Source: Tagaea sp. CACIAM 22H2 (lineage in GTDB: Bacteria; Pseudomonadota; Alphaproteobacteria; CACIAM-22H2). From it: a stretch of DNA of 60,809 bases. How positions within the stretch are numbered: the stretch's first letter is position 1; every line of letters begins with the position of its first letter. The notes beneath the pieces were generated by a model that did no database searches, was not told where the DNA came from, and saw only the letters and a program-made list of their open reading frames with translations. Made by a program: the position numbers and the translations under genes. This document shows positions 1 through 7,503 of the stretch, piece after piece. Location: positions 1 to 60,809 of the forward strand of contig PVXE01000022.1 in the NCBI GenBank assembly GCA_014444615.1. Direction: 5' to 3'.

Positions 1-1022
1 TCGATATAGCGCGGACCCCAGAACGGATCGCCGGCGCGAATCGCCATGCGCGCGAGGATCGCGAAGGGCAGCACGAAGCCGAGAAACATCGGCGTCGCGC
101 AGACGGCGAAAGCCGCCACGGCGCGCCAGCCGGTCAAGCGCAGCGGCGCCAGCGGGCGATAGCGGCGCGTCGTGTGGTGATAGCGCGCGGCGCCGCGCGA
201 AGCGCGTTCGATCACCAGCAATGTCAGCACGACGCCGAGCAGCGCCGTCGCCAATTGCAGCGACGCGATGCGGTTGTCCATGCCGATCCAAGTCCGGTAG
301 ATCGCGGTCGTAAAGGTCTCGACGCCGAAATACTGGACCGTGCCGAAATCGGCGAGCGCTTCCATCAACGCCAGCGCCACCCCCGCCGCGATCGCGGGGC
401 GCGCCAGCGGCAGCGCCACGCGAAAGAAAGCGCCCCAGGCGTTGCGGCCGAGCATGCGGCTCGCCTCCAGCACGCAGACCGATTGCTCGAGGAATGCCGC
501 GCGCGCCAGCAGATAGACGTAAGGATAGAGGACGATCGCCAGCATGAACGACACGCCGCCGGGACTCTGGAATTCGGGGAACCAGTAATCGCCGCGCGAC
601 CAGCCGAACGCGGCACGCAAGGTCGATTGCAGCGGACCCGCGAATTGCAGGAAATCGTTGTAGACGTAGCCGATGATATAGGCGGGCATCGCGAAGGGCA
701 GCAGCAGGCCCAGTTCCAGAATACGGCTGCCGGGAAAGCGGCACATCGTCACGAACCATGCGGCGGCGACGCCCGCGACGCCCGTGAGGATCGACACGTA
801 GAGCATCATCATGCCGGTATTGGCGAGGATGCGCGGCAGCGTCGTCGACCACAGATGCGCCCAGGCCCCGCGATCGGGCTGGAACACCGACAGCGCCACC
901 ACGACGATGGGCAAGGCGATCGTCGCCGCGACGAACAACGCGATCGCGCCCGGCCAGCTCAGCCGTTTGACGGGCGAGAGGCGCGCGGGCGCGTTCGGGG
1001 CGGAAAGGGCGGTATCGGTCAT
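1..1022 (-). CDS. Iron(III)-type ABC transporter permease, C-terminus beyond window
   Basis: Inner-membrane permease of a binding-protein-dependent ABC importer, most like the FbpB/FutB ferric-iron family. The ATG at 1022 opens an unbroken frame of 340 codons that runs off the window edge. A short cytoplasmic N-terminus is followed by a hydrophobic helix (GAIALFVAATIALPIVVVAL) and more membrane segments. The stretch ALMEALADFGTVQYFGVETF followed by TTAIYRTWIGM is characteristic of the first permease half of Fe3+ transporters, and the EAS-RMLGRNAWGAFFRVALP region is the ABC-contacting EAA loop. Fe3+ permeases of this type are about 550 residues with two permease units, so roughly 40% is missing. 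It lies 73 bp downstream of the sensor kinase on the same strand and may be co-transcribed with it. Substrate specificity is inferred from the family. Confidence 0.85.
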   Translation of the reverse strand, partial: MTDTALSAPNAPARLSPVKRLSWPGAIALFVAATIALPIVVVALSVFQPDRGAWAHLWSTTLPRILANTGMMMLYVSILTGVAGVAAAWFVTMCRFPGSRILELGLLLPFAMPAYIIGYVYNDFLQFAGPLQSTLRAAFGWSRGDYWFPEFQSPGGVSFMLAIVLYPYVYLLARAAFLEQSVCVLEASRMLGRNAWGAFFRVALPLARPAIAAGVALALMEALADFGTVQYFGVETFTTAIYRTWIGMDNRIASLQLATALLGVVLTLLVIERASRGAARYHHTTRRYRPLAPLRLTGWRAVAAFAVCATPMFLGFVLPFAILARMAIRAGDPFWGPRYI

Positions 1023-1095
1023 CGGCGCCAATGCGACTTGCTCGCAACAAAGACGCAGAACCTAACCCCTTATCGCCGCTTTGGCAAAAGCGCCC

Positions 1096-2514
1096 TCAGG
1101 CCGATTTCGGCAGCACGATCGTGGCGCGCAACCCGCCTTCGCGGCGGTTCTCCAGCCGGATTTCCCCGCCATGCCCGCGCACCAGATCGCGCGCGATGGC
1201 GAGGCCCAGCCCCGTGCCGCCGGTGTCGCGATTGCGGCTTTCCTCCAGGCGTACGAAGGGCTCGAACACCCGTTCGAGTTCCGATTCCGGCACGCCGGGG
1301 CCGGAATCGTCGATCGACAGTCGCAGTTCGCCATCGCCGTCGGCCAGCCGCAGCGTCGCGTGGCCGGCGTAGCGCAGCGCGTTGGCGACGAGGTTTTCGA
1401 TCGCGCGGCGCAGCGCATCGGGCCGGCCGCGCACGGATGCGTGGCGCGGCCCGTGATAGACGACTTCGTCGCCGCGATCGGCGTGGGCGTCGGCGATGGT
1501 CTGGGCGAGGCTGGCGAGATCGACCTTGTCGTCGGAACCGTGGGCCTGGGCGATGGCCGAAAAGTCGCGGGTCTCGCTGGCGAGGGTCTCGAGCTCGTCG
1601 ATATCGCGCGACAACTGGGCGCGCAGTTCGGGATCGGCGACGCGTTCCACGCGCAGGCGCATGCGCGTCAGCGGCGTGCGCAGATCGTGGCCGATGGCGG
1701 CCAGCATCGCCGCGCGTTCGGCGATGAAGCGCGAGATACGCTCGCGCATCGCATCGAAACGCGCGGAGATGGCCACGATCTCGCGCGGGCCGCTACGGGG
1801 TAAGGCGGGGGGGCGCGGCAAGCCGGGCGTGTCGGGCCCGCGCCCGAAACGTTCGGCGGCGGCGGCGAGTGCCGTCAGCGGGAGCACCAGACGCCGGAAG
1901 CCGAGCCATGCGACGGCGATCGACGCGATCAGCAGCATGGAGAGCCAGCCGATCAGAAACGACAGGCCCGGACCCAACATCAGCTGGCGCGGCGGCTCGA
2001 TGCGCAGCCACGTGCCCTCGGGTTCGCGCAACACCAGGCTGAAATAGGGCGTGGGGCGGCAATCGTCCGGCGGCGCCGTGTCGGGTTCGAGCGCGCCGGC
2101 GCGCAGCACGCGCAGCGGGCCCGGTCCCGGTCGGCCGGGACCGCGCGGCCGGCCGATATCGAGGATGGCGCGCGTGCCGGTCTCGCGCGCCAGCCGCGTC
2201 TCCAGATCGCGCAACGCGGCGCAACTCGCGGATTGGGGATCGGCCGGTGCGGCGTTATCGCGCGCGGCGTTCAGCCACTGCGCTTCCGGCCGTGCGCGCA
2301 ACCAGTCCAAACGTTCGCCGGCCGGCTGCGCCAGCGCGCCGACGGCAAGATCGGGAAGATGCTCCTCCAGCCAGCCCGGCTCGAACAGCGTGAAATTCGT
2401 CGGGCGCAGGCTCTCGAACACGGCGATCGAGCCGACCTGCACGGCGACCAGCAGTCCGACCGCGAACAGCACCGTCTGCGCGACGATGCCGCGCGGGATC
2501 AAGCGGCGGATCAA
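1096..2514 (-). CDS. EnvZ-like sensor histidine kinase
   Basis: Membrane sensor kinase of 472 residues. Membrane helix about residues 11-33, a periplasmic Pro/Arg-rich sensor region of about 145 residues, a second helix about 183-205, HAMP linker, then HisKA with the H-box AAIGHDLRTPLTRMRLRVE (His276). The catalytic domain follows, with N-box RRAIENLVANALRYAG, G1 DDSGPGVP and G2 GGTGLGLAIARDLVRGHGG. The start is TTG at 2514, which overlaps the TGA of the upstream regulator gene (TTGA, 2511-2514), a sign of translational coupling. The partner is the OmpR-type regulator immediately upstream. The downstream ferric-type permease raises the possibility of a metal or envelope stimulus, but no sensor motif identifies the ligand. 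Confidence 0.93.
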   Translation of the reverse strand: MIRRLIPRGIVAQTVLFAVGLLVAVQVGSIAVFESLRPTNFTLFEPGWLEEHLPDLAVGALAQPAGERLDWLRARPEAQWLNAARDNAAPADPQSASCAALRDLETRLARETGTRAILDIGRPRGPGRPGPGPLRVLRAGALEPDTAPPDDCRPTPYFSLVLREPEGTWLRIEPPRQLMLGPGLSFLIGWLSMLLIASIAVAWLGFRRLVLPLTALAAAAERFGRGPDTPGLPRPPALPRSGPREIVAISARFDAMRERISRFIAERAAMLAAIGHDLRTPLTRMRLRVERVADPELRAQLSRDIDELETLASETRDFSAIAQAHGSDDKVDLASLAQTIADAHADRGDEVVYHGPRHASVRGRPDALRRAIENLVANALRYAGHATLRLADGDGELRLSIDDSGPGVPESELERVFEPFVRLEESRNRDTGGTGLGLAIARDLVRGHGGEIRLENRREGGLRATIVLPKSA

Positions 2515-3263
2515 GCGGCGGAGCCCGCTTGCGATGCCGTGCGGTTCTCGACCTCGGCGGCGAAAACGTAACCGCCGTTGCGCACCGTGCGCACGAAACG
2601 CGGCTCATCGGGCGTCGCTTCGATCTTGCGGCGCAAGCGGCTGACCGCGACGTCGATCGACCGGTCAAGCGGGTGGGGCGTACGGCCGTGCAGGATCTCG
2701 GACAATTCGTCGCGCGAAACGACGCGGCGCGCGCGCGTCGCCAGCGCCACCAGCAGATCGAACTCCGCCGCCGTCAGCGACACGAGCGAGGCATCGGGTG
2801 CCCGCAACTCGCGGCGGACGAGATCGACGATCCAGCCGTCGAACGCCAAGCGGTCGTGCTTGGGCTTGGCTTGCGCCAATTCGCCGTCGCCCGCGCGCCG
2901 CAACCGGGCGCGCACGCGCGCGACCAATTCGCGCGGCGAGAAGGGCTTGACGATGTAGTCGTCGGCGCCGATCTCCAGGCCCACGACGCGGTCCATTTCT
3001 TCCGCGCGCGCCGTCAGCATCACGATGGGGATCTGCGACACCGCGCGGATCTTGCGGCAAACGGAGAAGCCGTCCTCGCCCGGCATCATCACGTCGAGCA
3101 TGACGAGGTCGAAACGGCCGGACGCGGCGTGGCGCACGGCGCCGGCGGCACCGGCCAGCGCGGTCACCTTGAAGCCGGCTTCGGTCAGGAGTTGTTCGGT
3201 CAGACGGCGGATCTCGGGATCGTCGTCGATCAGCAGCACATGGCGTTCGGACGGGGTCATCAT
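2511..3263 (-). CDS. OmpR-family response regulator
   Basis: DNA-binding response regulator, about 250 residues. The receiver domain has the acidic pocket DDD at residues 13-15, phospho-acceptor Asp57 in LVMLDVMMPGEDGF, and the conserved Lys in YIVKPFSPRE. The winged-helix effector domain ends with DRSIDVAVSRLRRKIE and RTVRNGGYVF, as in OmpR/PhoB proteins. The ATG pair at 3263/3260 is chosen because homology begins directly after it (MTPSERHVLLIDDD). An in-frame ATG at 3299 would add 12 residues without similarity. It forms an overlapping operon with the histidine kinase. Its promoter region carries GTAAC half-site repeats that I propose as its own operator (see 3310-3364). Confidence 0.93.
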   Translation of the reverse strand: MMTPSERHVLLIDDDPEIRRLTEQLLTEAGFKVTALAGAAGAVRHAASGRFDLVMLDVMMPGEDGFSVCRKIRAVSQIPIVMLTARAEEMDRVVGLEIGADDYIVKPFSPRELVARVRARLRRAGDGELAQAKPKHDRLAFDGWIVDLVRRELRAPDASLVSLTAAEFDLLVALATRARRVVSRDELSEILHGRTPHPLDRSIDVAVSRLRRKIEATPDEPRFVRTVRNGGYVFAAEVENRTASQAGSAA

Positions 3264-3309
3264 CGCCGGAATGTGGGGACCAAACGCGCCGCGTGCCAAG
3301 CCGCACGGG

Positions 3310-3364
3310 GTAACGAAGCGTAACCGTCGGATTCAAATGGGTTTTCGCGTTTACGTTTCGTCAC
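3310..3364. promoter_or_regulatory. Candidate response-regulator boxes (GTAAC-N5-GTAAC)
   Basis: Between the divergent regulator gene and the DUF1217 gene lies GTAACGAAGCGTAAC (3310-3324), two GTAAC half-sites with a 10-bp period. A related copy in inverse orientation, TTTACGTTTCGTCAC (3350-3364), matches its reverse complement at 12 of 15 positions. Tandem half-sites spaced by one helical turn are typical of OmpR-family binding sites. A very similar box is found before the EF-hand gene at 4317. The role is inferred from position and spacing only. Confidence 0.45.
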
Positions 3365-3437
3365 GTTTGGACCCCGGCGGCGATACGCGGCGGGGCATAT
3401 CATCCCACGGAAGATATTCGCCAGAAAGGCATTCGCC

Positions 3438-4259
3438 ATGAGTTATTCGATTTCATCGTCGTATTCGTCTTCCAATGCGCTCACGTCCTGGTACCAGATG
3501 TCCAAGACGTCGGAGGACGACCGTATCGCGCGCTATGTGAAGCAGAACCAGAAGACGATCGACGCTGCCCACGCGAATTTCGAATCGTCGGTCGCGAAAC
3601 TGAAAAGCACGGACGAGTTGTTCGAGCCGAAGAACTACAAGCTGCTGAATTACATCCTGACCGCCTATGGACTGGAATCTGAGATCGGCAATATCGGCAA
3701 GCTGCGCAAGGTCGCCGAATCCGATCTGACGGACACCAATTCGCTTGCCAATCGCATGTCGGACACGCGCTTCCAGCAATTGGCGCAAGCGCTGAATTTC
3801 GAGGCCGGCGGGCTGTCGAGCATCCAAAGCGAGTCCTTCATCAACGGCACCGAAGCGCGCTACGAGAAGGCGAGCTACGAAATCGATCTCGGCAACAAGA
3901 ACACCGCGTTGCGTCAGGCGCAGTATTTCAAGAACAATATCGGCTCGATCTCCGACATCTACTCGGTGCTGGGCGACAACACGTTGCGCGCCGTCGTCAC
4001 CAAAGTCGGCAACATTCCGCTGGAGACGGCGGTGCAAAGCGTGGAAACGCAAGCCCAGGTTTTCGGCCGGCAATTCGACGTGTCGAAAGCCAAAGACGAG
4101 AAATACGTCGACCGCTACATCCAGCGTTTCCTTGCCGCCGCCGATGCGGCCGCGAACGGCGACGGATCGACGAACGTGGCCGTGCAGTTGATGCAAGCGG
4201 GCACCGGCAGTCTCGACGGCGACATCACGCAGATCCAGGGCATCGATCTGCTGATCTGA
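3438..4259 (+). CDS. DUF1217 family protein (flagellum-associated type)
   Basis: A 273-residue protein of the DUF1217 family, found mainly in flagellated alphaproteobacteria, often near flagellar genes; its exact role is unknown. There is no classical signal peptide. The N-terminus is a Ser/Tyr-rich segment (MSYSISSSYSSSNALTSWYQ), followed by a helical body with the family-like stretches NYKLLNYILTAYGLESEIG and RFLAAADAAAN, and a C-terminus ending QIQGIDLLI. The ATG at 3438 is preceded by AGAAAGGC as a weak ribosome site. It is transcribed divergently from the two-component pair. The next gene encodes an EF-hand protein with a similar Ser/Tyr-rich N-terminus, so a common export route is possible. 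No flagellar genes are in the window. Confidence 0.8.
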   Translation: MSYSISSSYSSSNALTSWYQMSKTSEDDRIARYVKQNQKTIDAAHANFESSVAKLKSTDELFEPKNYKLLNYILTAYGLESEIGNIGKLRKVAESDLTDTNSLANRMSDTRFQQLAQALNFEAGGLSSIQSESFINGTEARYEKASYEIDLGNKNTALRQAQYFKNNIGSISDIYSVLGDNTLRAVVTKVGNIPLETAVQSVETQAQVFGRQFDVSKAKDEKYVDRYIQRFLAAADAAANGDGSTNVAVQLMQAGTGSLDGDITQIQGIDLLI

Positions 4260-4316
4260 TGCGGCAAAATCAACCCGGCAGGATTTGCCGCAAGCGCCGC
4301 GCTTGCCGCACGCGAC

Positions 4317-4331
4317 GTAACGCAACGTAAC
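4317..4331. promoter_or_regulatory. Candidate response-regulator box upstream of EF-hand gene
   Basis: GTAACGCAACGTAAC matches the box at 3310-3324 at 13 of 15 positions and has the same 10-bp half-site period. It lies 124 bp before the EF-hand start codon, in the 195-bp spacer after the DUF1217 gene. This suggests that both genes answer to the neighbouring OmpR-type regulator. Inference only. Confidence 0.4.
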
Positions 4332-4454
4332 GCCTTCTCCCGGAATCGTTCGCGGAATTGCGGCGCGTACATTTCGTTGCCGGGCACGGGCATTGAATTT
4401 CCATCCCTTGCGGCGCGTTCGTTGCGCCGTTTTTCCAACGGGAAGGATTGTTCA

Positions 4455-5105
4455 ATGACGTCGATTTCCGGATATAGCAGCTACTCGAGCGTTTCGTCGT
4501 ATTTCCAAACGCGGTCATCGGCCCAGTCGACCGAAGAGTCGAATGCGGGTGCGAGCCTCGAGGACTTGTTCTCGTCGATCGATTCCGACGGCGACGGTTC
4601 GGTATCCAAAACCGAGCTCAAATCCTTCGCCGACAGCCTGTCGGCGCAGATGCAGTCGGCCTTGCTGGGCGCGCAGGAATCCGGCGGCGCCCAGGGCGCT
4701 TTCGGTCCGCCGCCGCCCCCGCCGGGCGCAGGTAAATCCGCCGCCGACATGATGTCGGAGATGGACACCGACGGCGACGGTTCGGTCAGCGCGGACGAGT
4801 TGAAGGCGTTCGGCGAAGCGCATGGGCCCAAGTCGGGCAAGGGTGCGCAGATAGCCGAAGAAGCCTTCACTTCGGCCGACGCGGACGGCGACGGCAAGCT
4901 GTCGTCGGCGGAGTTCGAGACGTTCGACAAGACGATGCGCGAGAATTTCACGAATCACATGCACGAGCGCATGTCGCAGGCCTACAGCCAGGCGCAGGGC
5001 CTGACGCAGCCGGATTTCGCGTCGTGGTTCTCGAACTCGGACGACACGTCGTCGAATTCCGACGAGATCCAGAAGCGGCTGCTCGGCTTGCTGATGCAAG
5101 CCTAG
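4455..5105 (+). CDS. EF-hand calcium-binding protein
   Basis: A 216-residue acidic protein with three canonical 12-residue EF-hand loops: DSDGDGSVSKTE (43-54), DTDGDGSVSADE (104-115) and DADGDGKLSSAE (142-153). Each has Asp at loop positions 1, 3 and 5, Gly at 6 and Glu at 12, so calcium binding is well supported. A polyproline linker (FGPPPPPPGAGK) lies between loops 1 and 2. The N-terminus (MTSISGYSSYSSVSSYFQ) is Ser/Tyr-rich and resembles that of the preceding DUF1217 protein. No Sec signal is visible. The ATG at 4455 is preceded by GGAAGG at 4441, better than the upstream in-frame ATG at 4377. Location and binding partner are unknown; secretion through a flagellar or type I route is possible. 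Confidence 0.85.
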   Translation: MTSISGYSSYSSVSSYFQTRSSAQSTEESNAGASLEDLFSSIDSDGDGSVSKTELKSFADSLSAQMQSALLGAQESGGAQGAFGPPPPPPGAGKSAADMMSEMDTDGDGSVSADELKAFGEAHGPKSGKGAQIAEEAFTSADADGDGKLSSAEFETFDKTMRENFTNHMHERMSQAYSQAQGLTQPDFASWFSNSDDTSSNSDEIQKRLLGLLMQA

Positions 5106-5149
5106 ACGACGCCGGTCTGAGGTGCGGCGTCGTCCGCGCCTCAGACCGG
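5105..5149. terminator. Overlapping hairpins between convergent genes
   Basis: Two mutually exclusive perfect stems overlap here: GACGACGCC (5105-5113) with GGCGTCGTC (5126-5134), and CCGGTCTGAGG (5112-5122) with CCTCAGACCGG (5139-5149). The second covers the stop codon of the minus-strand gene. There is no clear T-run, so termination is plausible but not certain. Confidence 0.4.
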
Positions 5150-5602
5150 AAACGTCCCCAGCATCCGTTCGATCAGCTTGCTCGCGATATAGAGCAAGAA
5201 CAGATCGCACATCGCCTTGGCGTAGGCGGGATCGATCGGCCGGTCGAGCCACGCGAGCAAACCGCCGCGCGGCGTTTCGCGCGGACGCGGTTTTTCGGGC
5301 GCGATCGCTGCGCTTGGACTGGCTTGCGGTTGCGGCGGGGGCGGCGGCGTCGACGCCACGCGCGGGCCGCTGGCAGCACCCGGCACGAAGATTTCGGAGA
5401 TGCGGGTGCGGCGCGGCCCGTAGATTTCGCTCCAATACATCGCCTTGCGTTCGGCAGCGGCGAGGTCGCGTTCCATCGCGCGCGGCAGCCAAGCGTCGAT
5501 CAGCAGCGTCGCCACCAGATAGCGGCGCTCGCCGAGTTCGGCCCCCTGGTCGAATGCGCTGTTCGCCGCGAAGGACACGGGATTCTCCGCAAGTCTATTC
5601 AA
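5141..5602 (-). CDS. Hypothetical protein with C-terminal hydrophobic helix
   Basis: 153 residues, not recognised. The first 75 residues are charged and helical (ERRYLVATLLIDAWLPRAME, AAAERKAMYWSEIYGPRR). A Pro/Ala-rich linker (about 80-115) leads to a conserved-looking tail, LLAWLDRPIDPAYAKAMCD followed by LFLLYIASKLIERML, which could be an amphipathic or membrane-associated helix. The start is ATG at 5602. The upstream region (5595-5633) is strikingly AT-rich for this genome and probably holds the promoter. It converges on the EF-hand gene and shares the hairpin region with it. Confidence 0.6.
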   Translation of the reverse strand: MNRLAENPVSFAANSAFDQGAELGERRYLVATLLIDAWLPRAMERDLAAAERKAMYWSEIYGPRRTRISEIFVPGAASGPRVASTPPPPPQPQASPSAAIAPEKPRPRETPRGGLLAWLDRPIDPAYAKAMCDLFLLYIASKLIERMLGTFPV

Positions 5603-5666
5603 TATTTATTAAAATACGTAATAAATAGCTGGAGTCAATCCCCCGTCCGCAAGGCGACTGGAAATG

Positions 5667-5864
5667 TCAGGAATTCAAAGGCTTGAAGCGGGCGGGATTG
5701 GCCAGAACGGCGCAGGCGACCAGCCGCGTGACGTCCGGATCGTAGAGGGCGCGCAGCCGCGCATGGGGCACGGAAACCCCATCGGTGACCAATTCGGCCA
5801 CTTCCCATTCATAGGTCTGTTGGCTCGCGAAACGCATGCCGGGGCGGATATCGATGCCGTCCAT
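5667..5864 (-). CDS. Small conserved-type hypothetical protein
   Basis: 65 residues with no recognised domain. The sequence IDIRPGMRFASQQTYEWEV followed by VSVPHARLRALYDPDVTRL looks like a compact beta-rich fold, and codon use matches neighbouring genes. It diverges from the secreted protein gene at 5910 with a 45-bp gap. Function is unknown. Confidence 0.5.
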   Translation of the reverse strand: MDGIDIRPGMRFASQQTYEWEVAELVTDGVSVPHARLRALYDPDVTRLVACAVLANPARFKPLNS

Positions 5865-5909
5865 GGCCCAACTTTAGGAGATCGGCGCCCGATCGCATAG
5901 AGTTGGGCG

Positions 5910-6335
5910 ATGCGCCGCCTTTCGATCCTCGCCATGCTCGTGTGCGCCGCGATGCCGGTGCAAGCCACGGATTTGACCCGCACGCGCGACGGGCATCTGG
6001 TGCCGCCTTTCGATACCGGCGTGCGCCCCAATATCGAAGCCGCGCGCATTCCCGAACAGGCGCGCCCGCGCCCGGTGCTGCTGCGCAGCCCCAAGCCGCT
6101 GTCGGAACTCGGCACCTATGACGCGCGCGCCTCGGCCGAATGCCGCAAACGCGATTTCGGCCAGCTCGAGCAGCATCGCGCGACGGTGGTGCTGGCGGGC
6201 CAGACCTACGGCGCCGCGCAAGCCGGTTCGAACGATCTCGCCGATTTCCGGAAAGTGTCGCAGCCGGGTACGCTCTACGTGTTTGAACACCAGAGCATGA
6301 CGAATTGCCGCGTGTGGCGCGTGCGCCAGCGTTAG
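5910..6335 (+). CDS. Secreted hypothetical protein
   Basis: 141 residues with a Sec signal peptide (MRRLSILAMLVCAAMPVQA, cleavage probably after residue 19). The mature part has two Cys residues (in ASAECRKRDF and MTNCRVWRV) that could form a disulfide. There is no recognised domain and it is likely periplasmic. It converges on the minus-strand gene at 6346, only 10 bp away. Confidence 0.6.
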   Translation: MRRLSILAMLVCAAMPVQATDLTRTRDGHLVPPFDTGVRPNIEAARIPEQARPRPVLLRSPKPLSELGTYDARASAECRKRDFGQLEQHRATVVLAGQTYGAAQAGSNDLADFRKVSQPGTLYVFEHQSMTNCRVWRVRQR

Positions 6336-6345
6336 CGGCGCAAAC

Positions 6346-6684
6346 TCAGGCCTTTTCGGCCGGCGCGTCCTTTTTGGCGACGTCGCCGTAGATCTTCAGG
6401 ATCAGCGTTTCGACGCTCGCGCGCTCGTCGTCCTTCAACTCGATCCCGTTGTCGAGATAGTCGCGCCCCGTCGACAGCGCGCGGATCGCGCCGGCGATGT
6501 AAATGTCCATCAACTCGCGGATCGCGTGGAACGGTTTGCAGTTCACTGACCCCATGCGCGTGTCGAAGATCCCGGCGATCACGCTGATGCGGTTCAGCGT
6601 GTTCTGGAGTTCGAGCTTGCGCCGCTCGTCGATTTTCGCGACGGGCGCTGCGGCGGCGGGTTTCGCGGGTTGGGCGTCGGCCAT
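6346..6684 (-). CDS. Hypothetical protein
   Basis: 112 residues. An Ala/Pro/Lys-rich N-terminus precedes a helical core (RRKLELQNTLNRISVIAGIF, HAIRELMDIYIAGAIRALS) and a charged C-terminus. No family recognised. It follows the hydrolase gene by 9 bp on the same strand and is probably co-transcribed with it and the exporter upstream. Confidence 0.55.
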   Translation of the reverse strand: MADAQPAKPAAAAPVAKIDERRKLELQNTLNRISVIAGIFDTRMGSVNCKPFHAIRELMDIYIAGAIRALSTGRDYLDNGIELKDDERASVETLILKIYGDVAKKDAPAEKA

Positions 6685-6693
6685 GTCCGATGT

Positions 6694-7497
6694 TTATGGC
6701 GCCGGGCGCGAAAGCGCAAGCGATCCCAGGAATTCGGCCAATCCGGCTTCGAATTCCGGCCCCGCCATGTCGCCATGGCCGCGATCGGCCAGTTCCACGA
6801 AGGTCTTCGGCGGGTTGGCGGCGTCGAACAAGGCTTTGCCGTGGGCGATGGGTATCAGCGTGTCCAATGCCCCGTGAACCACCAGCAAGGGCGCGCCGAT
6901 CGCCGCTATTCGCGACGCGGAATCGAACCGGTCGGTCACCAAACGGCGCGCCGGCAGCCCAACGAACATCTCCGCCGCGCGATCGGCGACGGAGATGTAG
7001 GGCGATTGCAAGATTACGCCGAGGACGCGGCGCTCGTTCGCCATCTTCGTCGCTACGCCGGTCCCCAGGCTTTCGCCCCACAACACGAACGGGCCGGCAC
7101 CCGCAGCGTCCAACGTGGCGCGCGCATCGGCGTAGAGACCGTCCTCCGTCGGCGTGCCCGGATTGCCGCCGAAGCCGCGATAGGTCGCAAGCACGATGCC
7201 GTAGCCGTGGCGTGCGGCTTGACCGGCGATCTCGATGCGGTCGCTGGCGTCGCCGGCATTGCCGTGGAACAGCACGATCGTCGGCTTTCTCGCGTCGCCG
7301 TTGCGCCGCCATGCGGTCAGCCTCAAGCCGTCGGCGGTCGATACGGGAAAGGGCGCGTAGCCCGCCGCGCGCAGCGCGGCTTCGTCGGCGGGTTTCGCCG
7401 AGGGGTGATAAAGGAAGCCGCGCTGGCCGAAATACATGTAAGCGACCGCCGCCGCGTAGAGTGCCGCCGCAGACCCGATCGCCGCGAGCCAGCCCAT
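6694..7497 (-). CDS. Alpha/beta hydrolase, membrane-anchored
   Basis: 267 residues of the ABHD13/Bem46-like alpha/beta hydrolase group, serine hydrolases of unknown substrate. An N-terminal hydrophobic helix (about residues 3-24) would anchor it in the membrane. The oxyanion HGNAGD box is at 79-84, the nucleophile Ser143 in WGESLG, Asp212 in VHGALDTLIP, and His241 in DRGHGDM, so the catalytic triad is complete. It lies 6 bp downstream of the MFS exporter gene on the same strand. Confidence 0.85.
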   Translation of the reverse strand: MGWLAAIGSAAALYAAAVAYMYFGQRGFLYHPSAKPADEAALRAAGYAPFPVSTADGLRLTAWRRNGDARKPTIVLFHGNAGDASDRIEIAGQAARHGYGIVLATYRGFGGNPGTPTEDGLYADARATLDAAGAGPFVLWGESLGTGVATKMANERRVLGVILQSPYISVADRAAEMFVGLPARRLVTDRFDSASRIAAIGAPLLVVHGALDTLIPIAHGKALFDAANPPKTFVELADRGHGDMAGPEFEAGLAEFLGSLALSRPAP

Positions 7498-7503
7498 CGC
7501 GCG

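Noticed and set aside
174..1727. A 517-codon plus-strand frame at the left edge
   Set aside because: Arg/His/Gln-rich shadow of the ABC permease and histidine kinase, both encoded on the minus strand.
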